Assembly (NCBI RefSeq): GCF_002778325.1
Contig: NZ_NESI01000012.1
Location: 26,964-90,963 of the forward strand
DNA: 64,000 nt
Direction of reading: 5' to 3'
Origin: Limnohabitans sp. B9-3
Lineage (GTDB): Bacteria; Pseudomonadota; Gammaproteobacteria; Burkholderiales; Burkholderiaceae_C
The notes beneath the pieces were generated by a model. The model was not told the DNA's origin and made no database searches. It saw nothing but the letters and a program-made list of their open reading frames with translations. Positions 54,058 through 64,000 of the stretch are shown piece after piece (the first letter of the stretch is position 1; each line of letters starts with the position of its first letter). A program made the translations under genes and the position numbers.

Positions 54058-54803
54058 CAACGGCCTCCCGAAACGTCCAAGAAGCTCATGGTGGTGTATT
54101 CGGCCTTGTCGGACAGCAGCCAAACAATGGCTTGGGCCACCTCTTCGGCGGTGCCGCCACGTTTGGCGGGAACCAAGTGCTGCAAGTCTTTCACGCGGTT
54201 GGGCAGGCCGCCCGAGGCGTGAATTTCGGTATCAATCAAGCCGGGACGCACGGCGTTGACGCGAATACCTTCGCCGGCCACTTCTTTGGCCAAGCCGATG
54301 GTGAAGGCGTCAATCGCGCCTTTGGCAGCCGCGTAGTCCACGTATTGGCTGGGCGCGCCCAAGCGCGAGGCGGCGCTGGAAATGTTGACGATGCTGCCCC
54401 CCGTGCCGCCGTGCACGGTGCTCATGCGGCGCACGGCTTCGCGGGCGCAGGCGATGGAGCCGAGCACGTTGATGCGCATCATGCGTTCCAACCGGCTCCA
54501 GCTCATCTCATCAACGCGCGCGGTGGCGTCGACCACGCCTGCGTTGTTGACCAAGCCGGAGAGACGGCCCATCTTGGCGTCGATTTGCTCAAACATGCGC
54601 AAGATTTGCGCTTCATCGCCCACATCGGCTTGCACGCTCATGGCGTTGCCACCGGCTTGGCGGATTTGGCGCACGACCTCATCGGCCGCCAAGGCGTTGG
54701 CGGTGTAGTTCACGGCGACGGACCAACCGTTTTGGGCGGCCAAGAGCGCGGTGGCGGCACCAATGCCTCGGCTGGCGCCGGTGATCAAAAGAACGGGGCT
54801 CAT
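54057..54803 (-). CDS. SDR family oxidoreductase (canonical)
   Basis: From the ATG at 54803 the protein is 248 residues with TGASRGIG (cofactor loop), NNAG, the catalytic Ser in VNISSAASRLG and Tyr/Lys in YAAAKGAID. Unlike the SDR at 9073, all catalytic residues are present. It is translationally coupled to the MaoC-like gene. Confidence 0.9.
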   Translation of the reverse strand: MSPVLLITGASRGIGAATALLAAQNGWSVAVNYTANALAADEVVRQIRQAGGNAMSVQADVGDEAQILRMFEQIDAKMGRLSGLVNNAGVVDATARVDEMSWSRLERMMRINVLGSIACAREAVRRMSTVHGGTGGSIVNISSAASRLGAPSQYVDYAAAKGAIDAFTIGLAKEVAGEGIRVNAVRPGLIDTEIHASGGLPNRVKDLQHLVPAKRGGTAEEVAQAIVWLLSDKAEYTTMSFLDVSGGR

Positions 54804-54920
54804 GTTGTGTCTCCTAAGTGCTGGAATGGAAAGGTTTAGTTTCACACCATAGCAGTGGCCCGCCTTGGAGCGAGTAACCTCCTAGACACTTGTTTCATTT
54901 CAACTTCAGAGAGTTAACCC

Positions 54921-55607
54921 ATGAACGTTTCATTGACAGCCGCCGATGGCTTTGAATTTCCTGCTTACGTCGCCACACCCACAGGCCAGCCCAAAGGCGC
55001 CGTGGTGGTTTTGCAAGAGATTTTTGGTGTGAACGCACATATCCGCGAAGTGGCGGATGGCTATGCCGCAGCGGGCTACTTGGCCGTGGCCCCCGCCACC
55101 TTTCACCGCGCGAAACAGGGCGTGGAATTGGGCTACAACGGCGACGACATGCAGGCAGGCATGGCGCTCAAGGCCGCCGTTGAAGCGTTGCCCGAGCCCG
55201 GCGTGATGGCCGATATCCAAGCGGCGGTTGATTACGCCGCCAAAACCTCAGGCGGCAAAGTGGGCATTGTGGGTTACTGCTGGGGCGGTTTGTTGACGTG
55301 GCGCGCAGCTGGGCAAGTGCAAGGTTTGAGCGCGGCGGTGCCTTACTACGGCGGCGGCTCGACCTCCGAGGCCGAACGCGTACGTCAGCCCCATTGCCCC
55401 GTGTTGGCACATTTCGCAGAGCAAGATGGTTGGATTCCGATGGACACGGTGCAGGCCTTCATCCAAGCCCAACCGAAAGTGGAAGTTCACACTTACGACG
55501 CGCACCACGGCTTCAATTGCAACCACCGCGATGCGTACCAAGAGGCGGCAGCCAAGTTGGCGCTGACGCGTACCTTGGCGTTTTTTGAGAAGCACTTGGG
55601 GGCTTGA
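54921..55607 (+). CDS. Dienelactone hydrolase family protein
   Basis: The 228-residue alpha/beta hydrolase has the Cys-type triad of dienelactone hydrolases: Cys120 in GYCWGGL, Asp169 in AEQDGWIP and His196 in DAHHGF. It could hydrolyse carboxymethylenebutenolide or another lactone or ester from aromatic breakdown. The gene stands alone with its own short upstream region. Confidence 0.9.
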   Translation: MNVSLTAADGFEFPAYVATPTGQPKGAVVVLQEIFGVNAHIREVADGYAAAGYLAVAPATFHRAKQGVELGYNGDDMQAGMALKAAVEALPEPGVMADIQAAVDYAAKTSGGKVGIVGYCWGGLLTWRAAGQVQGLSAAVPYYGGGSTSEAERVRQPHCPVLAHFAEQDGWIPMDTVQAFIQAQPKVEVHTYDAHHGFNCNHRDAYQEAAAKLALTRTLAFFEKHLGA

Positions 55608-55695
55608 GCGACTAGATCGGCTGCGGCGAGGTCTATACGCAAGACCTCGCTACCCCATTTCGCTGGGCGAGATGGGAGCTGCGAATGGCCAGCGA

Positions 55696-56739
<1,044 letters not shown>

Positions 56740-56768
56740 TCACTTTTGAGCACAGCTAAACTGTCGTC

Positions 56769-57197
56769 ATGCTTTGGATCAAAACTTTTCACATCGTTTT
56801 CGTGGCCAGCTGGTTCGCCGGTTTGTTCTATTTGCCTCGAATTTTTGTCAATCTGGCGCAAGTGCCCGCCGAATCGGTGGCGGAAGAAGCACGCTTGTTG
56901 CTGATGGCGCGCAAGTTGATGCGTTTCACGAGTTTGTTGATGGTTCCAGCTTTGGCTTTGGGCTTGGTGCTCTGGTTGGGCTACGGCATTGGCCAAGGAC
57001 CGGGCAACGGTTGGATGCACGCCAAGATGACGGTGGTGTTGCTGGCGCTGGGCTACCACCACGTGTGCGGAAGAATGCTGCGCAAATTTGAGGCACATGC
57101 CAACACACGCAGCCATTTTTGGTTCCGCTGGTTCAATGAAGTCCCCGTGGTGTTGATGACCTTGGCTGTGATTTTGGTGGTGGTCAAACCTTTTTAA
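56769..57197 (+). CDS. hemJ: Protoporphyrinogen oxidase HemJ (CopD/UPF0093 family)
   Basis: The 142-residue four-helix membrane protein opens MLWIKTFHIVFVASWFAGLFYLPRIFV, with the conserved His, Arg and aromatic pattern of HemJ, and keeps WMHAKMTVVLLALGYHH. HemJ oxidises protoporphyrinogen IX in bacteria that lack HemG or HemY. It is divergent from hemB, which supports the haem role. Confidence 0.85.
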   Translation: MLWIKTFHIVFVASWFAGLFYLPRIFVNLAQVPAESVAEEARLLLMARKLMRFTSLLMVPALALGLVLWLGYGIGQGPGNGWMHAKMTVVLLALGYHHVCGRMLRKFEAHANTRSHFWFRWFNEVPVVLMTLAVILVVVKPF

Positions 57198-57211
57198 AGG
57201 CGGCTGGGTCC

Positions 57212-58309
57212 ATGCGCAAGACTTCTGCATGGCCTTTGTCGCAGCTGTGCGTGGCGTTGATCGTCTACGCCAGCCTTTACCCCTTTGACCAATGGCGCGA
57301 TCAAGGCATTGCGCCCTGGGCGTTTTTAGGCGCCCCATGGCCCAAATATTGGACCTGGTTTGATGTGTCTTCCAATGTGTTGGGGTATGCGCCTTTAGGC
57401 TTTTTCTTGACCCTGAGCGCCATGCGCATGGGTTGGCGGGAGGCTGTGGTGCTGCCTGTTACGTTGGCAACGGCGTTACTCTCTTTGACGATGGAGGGGC
57501 TGCAGAGCTATTTGCCAGCGCGCGTGCCCTCGCAAGTTGATTTGTTGACCAACATGGCAGGTGGTTGGATAGGGGCGGTTTTGGCCAATGGGCTGGAGCA
57601 CTGGGGCTTGCTGCACCGCTGGGGCCAGTTTCGTTCGCGTTGGTTTGTGCGAGATACCCACATGGCCTTGGTGCTGATCGCCATGTGGCCGGTTGCCTTG
57701 CTCTTTCCTGTTGCTGTGCCTTTGGGTTTGGGTCAAGTGTGGGAGCGGGTGGAAGATGCGTTGACCAGCGCTTTTGACGCAACGCCCTTTGCCGACTGGA
57801 TCCCCCTACGTGCCTTTGAGTTGGAGCCCTTGCTGCCAGGGGCCGAATTGTTGTGTGTGATGTTGGGCCTGTTGATCCCATGTTTGCTCGGCTTTGGCGT
57901 GATTCGTCACACATGGCAGCGGGTTGTCTACGCCCTGTCTGTGGTGGCGGTGGGCTTGGCTGTGAGTGCCTTGTCAGCTGCCTTGACCTATGGCCCTGTG
58001 AATGCGTGGCGCTGGCTGACCTTGCCTGTGGCGCTGGGTTGGAGCCTCGGTTTTTTGTTGGCGCTGGTGTTTGCCGCTTTGTCTGCTCGCACCTGTGCCG
58101 CGTTTTTGTTGTTGGCTTTGGTGGTGCAGCAAAGTGTGCTGAACCAGTCGCCTGAAAGCGCCTACTTTGCCCAAGTCTTGCACACCTGGGAGTTGGGCCG
58201 TTTTATTCGTTTTCATGGCTTGGTGCAGTGGTTTGGGTGGTTGTGGCCTTATGCGGTTTTACTGTGGGCATTGGCGAGGGTCAGCAGCGAGCGTCAAGGA
58301 GAAATCTAG
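57212..58309 (+). CDS. VanZ family membrane protein
   Basis: The 365-residue protein has about ten membrane helices; the N-terminal third has the VanZ pattern (LYPFDQWRDQG, WFDVSSNVLGYAPLGFFL, MEGLQSYLPARVPSQVDLLTNMAGGWIG). The C-terminal two thirds are a second, unassigned membrane domain. It follows hemJ by 14 bases. VanZ-like proteins are linked to envelope modification in other bacteria; its role here is unknown. Confidence 0.85.
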   Translation: MRKTSAWPLSQLCVALIVYASLYPFDQWRDQGIAPWAFLGAPWPKYWTWFDVSSNVLGYAPLGFFLTLSAMRMGWREAVVLPVTLATALLSLTMEGLQSYLPARVPSQVDLLTNMAGGWIGAVLANGLEHWGLLHRWGQFRSRWFVRDTHMALVLIAMWPVALLFPVAVPLGLGQVWERVEDALTSAFDATPFADWIPLRAFELEPLLPGAELLCVMLGLLIPCLLGFGVIRHTWQRVVYALSVVAVGLAVSALSAALTYGPVNAWRWLTLPVALGWSLGFLLALVFAALSARTCAAFLLLALVVQQSVLNQSPESAYFAQVLHTWELGRFIRFHGLVQWFGWLWPYAVLLWALARVSSERQGEI

Positions 58310-58318
58310 AATCACGCT

Positions 58319-58654
58319 ATGACACAAGCCTCTTACTACAAGCACCATATTTTTTTCTGTCTGAATCAACGTGAGAACGGCGATTCTTGTTGTGCGCAGC
58401 AAGGCGCCCAAGCGGCGTTTGACCAATGCAAATCCGCGATCAAAGCTGCAGGTTTGTCCGGCCCCGGCGGTGTGCGCGTGAACAAGGCGGGTTGTTTGGA
58501 CCGTTGTGCGGCAGGCCCAGTCGCCGTGGTGTATCCAGAGGGCACTTGGTACAGCTTTGTGGATCAAACCGATGTGGCAGAAATCATTGAAAGTCACCTC
58601 AAGAACGGTCAAGTGGTCGAACGCTTGTTGGTGCCTGAGCACGTCGGGCGCTGA
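58319..58654 (+). CDS. Thioredoxin-like [2Fe-2S] ferredoxin
   Basis: The 111-residue protein has the cluster ligand pattern of this family: Cys14, Cys24 (or Cys25), Cys59 and Cys63 (HIFFCLNQR, GDSCCAQQG, GCLDRCAAGP). These small ferredoxins donate electrons to unknown partners. It lies nine bases from the VanZ stop and nine before the hydrolase start, as part of a dense operon. Confidence 0.9.
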   Translation: MTQASYYKHHIFFCLNQRENGDSCCAQQGAQAAFDQCKSAIKAAGLSGPGGVRVNKAGCLDRCAAGPVAVVYPEGTWYSFVDQTDVAEIIESHLKNGQVVERLLVPEHVGR

Positions 58655-58663
58655 GGCTGAGTC

Positions 58664-59287
58664 ATGAACGCTCAAACCCAAAAACTCACGCTTCAAGGCG
58701 AGGCGGGGCTCATCGAAGCCTTGCGTGACGAGCCCGAGGGTGTGTCGCGCGGCGTTGCCATCGTGGCTCATCCCCATCCCTTGTTTGGCGGCACCATGGA
58801 CAACAAGGTGGTCCAAACTTTGGTGCGTGCGTTTGTGCAATGTGGTTGGACCGCGGTGCGTTTTAACTTCCGTGGCGTGGGTGCGTCCGCAGGGGAGCAC
58901 GATGCAGGCACTGGCGAAGCGCGCGACATGCTGCGCGTGGTGGCGCAAGTGGCGCCCGAGGGCGCGCTGGCGATTGCGGGGTTTTCATTTGGCTCGTTTG
59001 TGGCCAGCCATGCGCTGGCTGAGTTGTGCGCTACCCGTCAGATTGACAAGGTGGTGTTTGTGGGCACGGCTGCCCAGCGATTCACTGTGGCACCTGTCCA
59101 TCCTGATTGGCACGATAAAACCTTGGTGGTGCATGGCGAACAAGACGACACGGTGTCCTTGGCATCGGTGATGGATTGGGCGCGCCCGCAGAGCTTACCC
59201 GTCACGGTGGTGCCGGGCGGTGGTCATTTCTTTCATGGACAATTGCCGCTTCTCAAGAACTTGGTGGTTCGTCACTTGCAGACTTAG
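58664..59287 (+). CDS. Alpha/beta hydrolase (YfbR/CocE-like small hydrolase)
   Basis: A 207-residue small serine hydrolase with VAIVAHPHPLFGGTMDNKVVQTL, FNFRGVGASAGEHDAG, the nucleophile region GFSFGSFVA, and VVPGGGHFFHGQL with the catalytic His. This subgroup is common next to electron-transfer proteins and peptidoglycan genes in betaproteobacteria, but its substrate is not known. Confidence 0.87.
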   Translation: MNAQTQKLTLQGEAGLIEALRDEPEGVSRGVAIVAHPHPLFGGTMDNKVVQTLVRAFVQCGWTAVRFNFRGVGASAGEHDAGTGEARDMLRVVAQVAPEGALAIAGFSFGSFVASHALAELCATRQIDKVVFVGTAAQRFTVAPVHPDWHDKTLVVHGEQDDTVSLASVMDWARPQSLPVTVVPGGGHFFHGQLPLLKNLVVRHLQT

Positions 59288-59363
59288 GCGGCTGATGCGC
59301 TTTTTGCGCCCCTTTCACTGTCGCAGTGCCAGGCATTTCCACTCCAATGAACTCGGAATTTTC

Positions 59364-60527
59364 ATGACACGCACTTTGCGCAACAACCTGCTGGGTTGTT
59401 TGATCAGTTTCTCATCCATTTTCAGCGCCCAGGCACAAGCCCTTCAGCCCCCTGAAATTGCCGCCCGCGCATACTTGCTCATTGATGTCACTGCGCAGCA
59501 GGTGCTGGCCGAGCTGGATGCGGATAAGCCCATTGAGCCTGCATCGTTGACCAAGTTGATGAGTGCGTATTTGGTATTTGATGCTTTGAAGTCTAAAAAA
59601 ATCAGTTTGCAACAAACGTTTCCCGTCAGCGAGCGTGCTTGGAAAATGCCTGGGTCACGCATGTTCATTGATCCCAAAATGAAAGTGCCCGTTGAAGACT
59701 TGATCAAAGGCATGATCGTTCAGTCGGGCAACGATGCCACGATGGCCCTGGCCGAAGGCGTCGGCGGTACGGTTGAGCGTTTTGTTCAAATGATGAATGC
59801 GCAGGCCAAGTCCCTGGGTATGAATGCCACAGGTTACAAAAACCCCGAAGGCTTGACCGAGCCCGGTCACACCACCACAGCGCGTGACTTGGGGGTGTTG
59901 GCCAGTCGCCTGATGCAAGACTTTCCTGAGTATGTGGGGTATTACGCCATCAAGAAATACCGTTATGCGGGCACACCTGCGTCCAACGAGAGCAACCGCA
60001 ATTTGCTCTTGTTTCGGGACCCAAGTGTGGATGGTTTGAAAACAGGCCACACCGAGGCCGCAGGGTATTGCTTGATCGCCACGGCCAGCCGTGAAGCGCC
60101 AGGTGTTGGGCCACGTCGCCTGCTGTCGATTGTGCTGGGTGCGTCCAGTGAGAACGCGCGCGCTACAGAGTCACAAAAGTTGCTGAATTGGGGTTACACC
60201 GCATTTGACGCCGTGAAGCTCTTTGAAGGCGGTCAAGCCGTGGTGACGCCTGCCGTTTGGAAAGGCAGCAGCAGCTCAATCAAGTTGGGCCGTTTCTCGC
60301 CCATTGTTGTGGCTGTGCCTGCCGGTGCGGGCGGGCGACTCCAAACCCAAGTGGCTCGCCCTGAGCCTTTGGTGGCCCCTTTTACCCGCGGCCAAGTGGT
60401 GGGCAGCCTCAAAGTCACGATCGATCAAAAGCCTTTGGTCGATGTGCCCTTGGTTGCGTTAGAGGCGATCGAGCAGGCCGGCTTTGTCGGACGCGCCTGG
60501 GATTCGGTGCGACTTTGGGTCAAGTAA
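59364..60527 (+). CDS. D-alanyl-D-alanine carboxypeptidase (PBP5/6 class)
   Basis: From the ATG at 59364 the 387-residue precursor has a signal peptide (LLGCLISFSSIFSAQAQA) and the motifs S61-L-T-K64, S121-G-N123 and KTG in DGLKTGHTEAAGY. A C-terminal beta domain and amphipathic tail (GFVGRAWDSVRLWVK) anchor it to the inner membrane. It removes the terminal D-Ala from peptidoglycan stems. Confidence 0.94.
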   Translation: MTRTLRNNLLGCLISFSSIFSAQAQALQPPEIAARAYLLIDVTAQQVLAELDADKPIEPASLTKLMSAYLVFDALKSKKISLQQTFPVSERAWKMPGSRMFIDPKMKVPVEDLIKGMIVQSGNDATMALAEGVGGTVERFVQMMNAQAKSLGMNATGYKNPEGLTEPGHTTTARDLGVLASRLMQDFPEYVGYYAIKKYRYAGTPASNESNRNLLLFRDPSVDGLKTGHTEAAGYCLIATASREAPGVGPRRLLSIVLGASSENARATESQKLLNWGYTAFDAVKLFEGGQAVVTPAVWKGSSSSIKLGRFSPIVVAVPAGAGGRLQTQVARPEPLVAPFTRGQVVGSLKVTIDQKPLVDVPLVALEAIEQAGFVGRAWDSVRLWVK

Positions 60528-60563
60528 CCAGCAACTTTTTTATGCTGATACACTAGAAGGCTT

Positions 60564-60578
60564 TTCGGAATTTCCGAA
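60564..60578 (+). promoter_or_regulatory. Perfect dyad upstream of the str operon
   Basis: TTCGGAA and TTCCGAA are a perfect seven-base inverted repeat around a single T, 49 bases before the rpsL ATG. It may be part of the operon leader; no clear promoter boxes can be assigned with confidence. Confidence 0.4.
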
Positions 60579-60626
60579 GGGATTCACGTTTTCTTTTTTA
60601 ATTCAAACGTTTAGGGACGTTTTTCA

Positions 60627-61004
60627 ATGCCAACCATCAATCAACTGGTGCGTCAGGGGCGCGAAGTCGAAACGACTAAGTCCAAAAGCCCTGCGATGCA
60701 AAACTCGCCGCAACGCCGCGGCGTCTGCACCCGCGTCTACACCACGACGCCTAAAAAACCTAACTCTGCGCTGCGTAAAGTCGCCAAAGTTCGCTTGACC
60801 AACGGTTTCGAAGTCATTTCGTACATCGGCGGTGAAGGTCACAACTTGCAAGAACACAGCGTTGTGCTCGTGCGCGGCGGTCGTGTCAAAGACTTGCCAG
60901 GTGTGCGTTACCACATCGTGCGCGGTTCGCTCGATTTGCAAGGCGTGAAAGACCGCAAGCAATCGCGTTCTAAGTACGGCGCTAAAAAGCCTAAGGCTAA
61001 GTAA
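60627..61004 (+). CDS. rpsL: Ribosomal protein S12
   Basis: The 125-residue protein matches S12 from the first residues ([12 protein letters not shown]) and has the decoding-centre segments [19 protein letters not shown] and [15 protein letters not shown], including the lysines whose change gives streptomycin resistance; both are wild type (KKPN and PGVR contexts). It is first of rpsL-rpsG-fusA-tuf. Confidence 0.99.
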   Translation: MPTINQLVRQGREVETTKSKSPAMQNSPQRRGVCTRVYTTTPKKPNSALRKVAKVRLTNGFEVISYIGGEGHNLQEHSVVLVRGGRVKDLPGVRYHIVRGSLDLQGVKDRKQSRSKYGAKKPKAK

Positions 61005-61155
61005 GCAACGGGTCTTTTGACTCAATAAAAGGTGCTGTTTCCCGCGTGGCGCGGTGAATCGGCGTAGTGACCCGCTGTGGGTCGAGTAAGTGAAAACCAA
61101 GATGGTTTTTGCGGTGTCTGAAAAGATGCCAACTGAAGCAATTAAGAGGTGAAAT

Positions 61156-61626
61156 ATGCCACGTCGTCGCGAAGTCCCTAAACGTGAAATCCTGCCGGAT
61201 CCAAAGTACGGCAATGTCGAGCTGTCTAAATTCATGAACGTGATCATGGAAGGCGGCAAAAAAGCGGTTGCTGAGCGCATCATTTATGGTGCTCTGGAGC
61301 AAATCGAACAAAAGTCGGGCAAAGACCCTGTCGAGTTGTTCTCCGTGGCTATCAACAACGTCAAGCCTATGGTGGAAGTTAAGTCCCGCCGCGTGGGTGG
61401 TGCCAACTACCAGGTGCCCGTTGAAGTTCGCCCTGTCCGTCGCTTGGCTTTGTCCATGCGTTGGTTGAAAGAAGCTGCGCGTAAGCGTGGCGAGAAGTCC
61501 ATGGCTCTACGCTTGGCCAACGAATTGTTGGAAGCGTCTGAAGGCCGTGGCGGTGCTATGAAAAAGCGTGACGAAGTTCACCGCATGGCCGAAGCCAACA
61601 AGGCGTTCAGCCACTTCCGCTTCTAA
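61156..61626 (+). CDS. rpsG: Ribosomal protein S7
   Basis: A 156-residue S7 ([20 protein letters not shown], then [22 protein letters not shown] and a C-terminal KAFSHFRF). It nucleates assembly of the 30S head and may regulate the operon. The 151 bases before it contain no gene. Confidence 0.99.
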   Translation: MPRRREVPKREILPDPKYGNVELSKFMNVIMEGGKKAVAERIIYGALEQIEQKSGKDPVELFSVAINNVKPMVEVKSRRVGGANYQVPVEVRPVRRLALSMRWLKEAARKRGEKSMALRLANELLEASEGRGGAMKKRDEVHRMAEANKAFSHFRF

Positions 61627-61641
61627 ATTCAAAGGTAAAAA

Positions 61642-63744
61642 ATGGCTCGCAATACCCCCATTGAGCGCTATCGCAACATTGGTATTTCAGCGCACATTGA
61701 CGCTGGTAAAACCACCACGACAGAGCGTATTCTTTTTTACACCGGTGTGAACCACAAGATCGGTGAAGTGCATGATGGCGCCGCCACCATGGACTGGATG
61801 GAGCAAGAGCAAGAGCGTGGTATCACGATCACTTCTGCTGCGACCACGTGTTTCTGGAAGGGCATGGATGGCTCTTTTGAAGACCACCGCATCAACATCA
61901 TTGACACCCCTGGCCACGTTGACTTCACGATTGAAGTTGAGCGTTCCATGCGCGTGCTTGACGGTGCTTGCATGGTTTACTGTGCTGTGGGTGGCGTGCA
62001 GCCCCAGTCTGAAACTGTGTGGCGTCAAGCCAACAAGTACAAAGTGCCACGTTTGGCCTTTGTGAACAAGATGGACCGTACCGGTGCCAACTTCTTCAAA
62101 GTGGTTGAGCAGATGAAGTTGCGCCTGAAGGCCAACCCAGTGCCCATCGTGATCCCAATCGGCGCTGAAGAAAACTTCACCGGCGTGGTTGACCTTCGCA
62201 AAATGAAAGCCATCATTTGGGACGAAGCGTCTCAAGGTATGAAGTTCACTTTCGAAGAGATTCCAGCCAACTTGGTGGAATTGGCCAAAGAGTGGCGTGA
62301 AAAGATGGTTGAAGCTGCGGCGGAAGCCTCAGATGAGCTGATGAACAAGTACCTCGAAGAAGGTGACTTGACTGAAGAAGAAATCACACACGGTTTGCGT
62401 GTGCGTACCATCAACAGCGAAATTCAGCCCATGTTGTGCGGTACAGCGTTCAAGAACAAAGGCGTTCAACGTATGTTGGATGCCGTGCTTGAATTGATGC
62501 CTTCTCCGTTGGACGTGAAAGCCATCAAGGGCTTTGATGAAGACGAAAAAGAAGTCATCCGTAAAGCCGATGACAACGAAAAATTCTCTGCCTTGGCATT
62601 CAAGTTGATGACCGATCCATTTGTGGGTCAATTGACTTTCGTGCGCGTTTATTCTGGCGTCCTGAAAAAGGGCGACACCGTGTACAACCCTGTGCGTGGC
62701 AAGAAAGAGCGTATTGGTCGTATTGTCCAAATGCACGCCAACAACCGTGAAGAAGTTGACGAAATTCGTGCGGGCGACATCGCTGCTTGCGTGGGTTTGA
62801 AAGATGTCACCACAGGCGAGACTTTGTGCGATCCAGCAGCCGTGATCACCTTGGAGCGCATGGTGTTCCCGGACTCCGTGATTCGCCAAGCTGTGGAGCC
62901 AAAGACCAAAGCTGACCAAGAAAAAATGGGCATGGCTTTGTCTCGTTTGGCTGCAGAAGATCCTTCTTTCCGCGTGCAAACCGACGAAGAATCTGGCCAG
63001 ACCATCATTGGCGGCCAGGGCGAATTGCACTTGGAAATTATTGTCGACCGCATGAAGCGTGAATTCGGCGTGGAAGCCAACGTGGGCAAGCCTCAAGTGG
63101 CTTACCGCGAGACCATCCGCAAGACTGTTGAAGATGCTGAAGGCAAGTTTGTGCGTCAGTCTGGCGGTAAAGGCCAGTACGGTCACGTGGTGCTCAAGGT
63201 TGAACCTCAAGAAGCTGGCAAAGGCTTCGAGTTCGTGGACGCTATCAAGGGCGGTGTGGTTCCTCGTGAATACATCCCTGCGGTTGAAAAAGGCGTGATC
63301 GAAGCTTTGGGTCAAGGCGTGTTGGCAGGTTACCCAGTCGTTGACGTCAAGGTCACGCTGCACTTCGGTTCGTACCACGATGTGGACTCGAACGAAATGG
63401 CTTTCAAAATGGCCGCCATCTTTGGTTTCAAAGAAGGTTGCCGCAAAGCTCAGCCCGTAATTCTGGAGCCCATGATGGCTGTGGAAGTTGAGACGCCTGA
63501 AGACTACGCCGGTAGCGTGATGGGCGATTTGTCCTCACGTCGCGGCATGGTGCAAGGTATGGACGACATGGTCGGTGGCGGTAAAGCAATTAAAGCTGAA
63601 GTGCCATTGTCTGAAATGTTCGGCTACTCGACCACATTGCGTTCTATGTCACAAGGCCGCGCAACGTACACGATGGAATTCAAGCACTACGCTGAAGCTC
63701 CTCGTAACGTTGCTGAAGCCATCGTGGCCGCTCGCGCAAAATAA
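61642..63744 (+). CDS. fusA: Elongation factor G
   Basis: The 700-residue translocase has the GTPase motifs [21 protein letters not shown] and NKMDRTGA, and domains II-V ending in [16 protein letters not shown]. It is the usual single-copy length and sits in its standard place in the str operon. Confidence 0.99.
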   Translation: MARNTPIERYRNIGISAHIDAGKTTTTERILFYTGVNHKIGEVHDGAATMDWMEQEQERGITITSAATTCFWKGMDGSFEDHRINIIDTPGHVDFTIEVERSMRVLDGACMVYCAVGGVQPQSETVWRQANKYKVPRLAFVNKMDRTGANFFKVVEQMKLRLKANPVPIVIPIGAEENFTGVVDLRKMKAIIWDEASQGMKFTFEEIPANLVELAKEWREKMVEAAAEASDELMNKYLEEGDLTEEEITHGLRVRTINSEIQPMLCGTAFKNKGVQRMLDAVLELMPSPLDVKAIKGFDEDEKEVIRKADDNEKFSALAFKLMTDPFVGQLTFVRVYSGVLKKGDTVYNPVRGKKERIGRIVQMHANNREEVDEIRAGDIAACVGLKDVTTGETLCDPAAVITLERMVFPDSVIRQAVEPKTKADQEKMGMALSRLAAEDPSFRVQTDEESGQTIIGGQGELHLEIIVDRMKREFGVEANVGKPQVAYRETIRKTVEDAEGKFVRQSGGKGQYGHVVLKVEPQEAGKGFEFVDAIKGGVVPREYIPAVEKGVIEALGQGVLAGYPVVDVKVTLHFGSYHDVDSNEMAFKMAAIFGFKEGCRKAQPVILEPMMAVEVETPEDYAGSVMGDLSSRRGMVQGMDDMVGGGKAIKAEVPLSEMFGYSTTLRSMSQGRATYTMEFKHYAEAPRNVAEAIVAARAK

Positions 63745-63877
63745 AAAAACCCCATGGGGCTGCGTCAAGTGGCCCCTGTCTGCGACGATGCGCCGCCCTG
63801 TCACCCGTGCGGGGCGAATCAGCAGCATCGTGCAGACATAAAACCTGTACACGGGCACTGCTCTTTGGAGAAAAGAA

Positions 63878-64000
63878 ATGGCAAAAGGAAAATTTGAACG
63901 TACCAAGCCGCACGTGAACGTCGGCACGATTGGCCACGTTGACCACGGCAAAACAACCTTGACTGCAGCGATCACCACGATCCTGTCGGCCAAGTTTGGC
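63878..64000 (+). CDS. tuf: Elongation factor Tu (5' part)
   Basis: The gene starts at the ATG at 63878 with GGAG upstream and reads [20 protein letters not shown], continuing into the GTPase P-loop [11 protein letters not shown]. It runs off the right edge after 41 codons. The 133 bases after fusA contain a CCCCATGGGG palindrome and no gene. Confidence 0.98.
   Translation, partial: MAKGKFERTKPHVNVGTIGHVDHGKTTLTAAITTILSAKFG

Noticed and set aside
62329..63378. Minus-strand 349-codon frame opposite fusA
   Set aside because: It mirrors a highly conserved essential gene and has no motif of its own.

Overview
The window is chromosomal DNA of a betaproteobacterium, most likely Burkholderiales/Comamonadaceae (Limnohabitans, Rhodoferax or Polaromonas-like). 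This is inferred from eight Bug/TctC-type solute receptors, an aauBEDA aromatic amine dehydrogenase cluster, the order mreB-mreC-mreD-mrdA, a str operon (rpsL-rpsG-fusA-tuf) and heavy use of TTG leucine codons. No rRNA, tRNA, CRISPR array or complete insertion sequence was seen.

Layout. 1-1200: end of a pxpC-like gene and a TSUP exporter. 1281-9852: a catabolic cluster with an IclR regulator facing eight same-strand genes (Bug receptor, cupin, luciferase-like flavin oxidoreductase, two more Bug receptors, a D-2-hydroxyacid dehydrogenase, a gentisate-dioxygenase-like bicupin and an atypical SDR). 9845-11486: a Phd/YefM antitoxin with the stump of a RelE toxin, a lipoprotein and panD. 11539-16488: aromatic amine dehydrogenase (both subunits, maturation proteins E and D, two c-type cytochromes) with a divergent AraC regulator. 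16610-24218: Bug receptor, two amidases, a flavoprotein, another Bug receptor and a phthalate-dioxygenase-like Rieske oxygenase. 24283-25784: xth and pyrE head to head. 25830-34565: a second catabolic cluster with the same gene classes as the first (IclR, Bug receptors, cupin, luciferase-like oxidoreductase) plus a flavin reductase, a CMD-family protein and two alpha/beta hydrolases.

34436-39328 is an accessory region: a Fic protein behind an inverted-repeat operator, BrnT/BrnA, a broken copy of the neighbouring hydrolase gene, a YitT membrane protein, a small exported protein and a three-gene set of a GIY-YIG-like protein with two small membrane proteins. From 39396 the content is mostly core: gatCAB, mreBCD-mrdA, a TSUP protein, a probable 6S RNA, a GMC oxidoreductase, mmsA with a LysR regulator, ParDE, a MaoC/SDR pair, a dienelactone hydrolase, hemB, hemJ, a VanZ protein, a [2Fe-2S] protein, a hydrolase, a D-Ala-D-Ala carboxypeptidase and the str operon, which runs off the end inside tuf.

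How the parts fit: the two catabolic clusters look like inducible routes for unidentified aromatic or organic acids. The Bug proteins would capture substrates in the periplasm, and flavin, Rieske and cupin oxygenases with dehydrogenases and hydrolases would process them. No TctA/TctB membrane subunits are present, so the receptors must use transporters encoded elsewhere. The less described items are the twin cassettes, the GIY-YIG/membrane-protein module, the fic-brnTA insertion with its duplicated flank, the RelE stump and the 6S-like RNA. Functions for these are inferred from sequence features alone; no searches were run.
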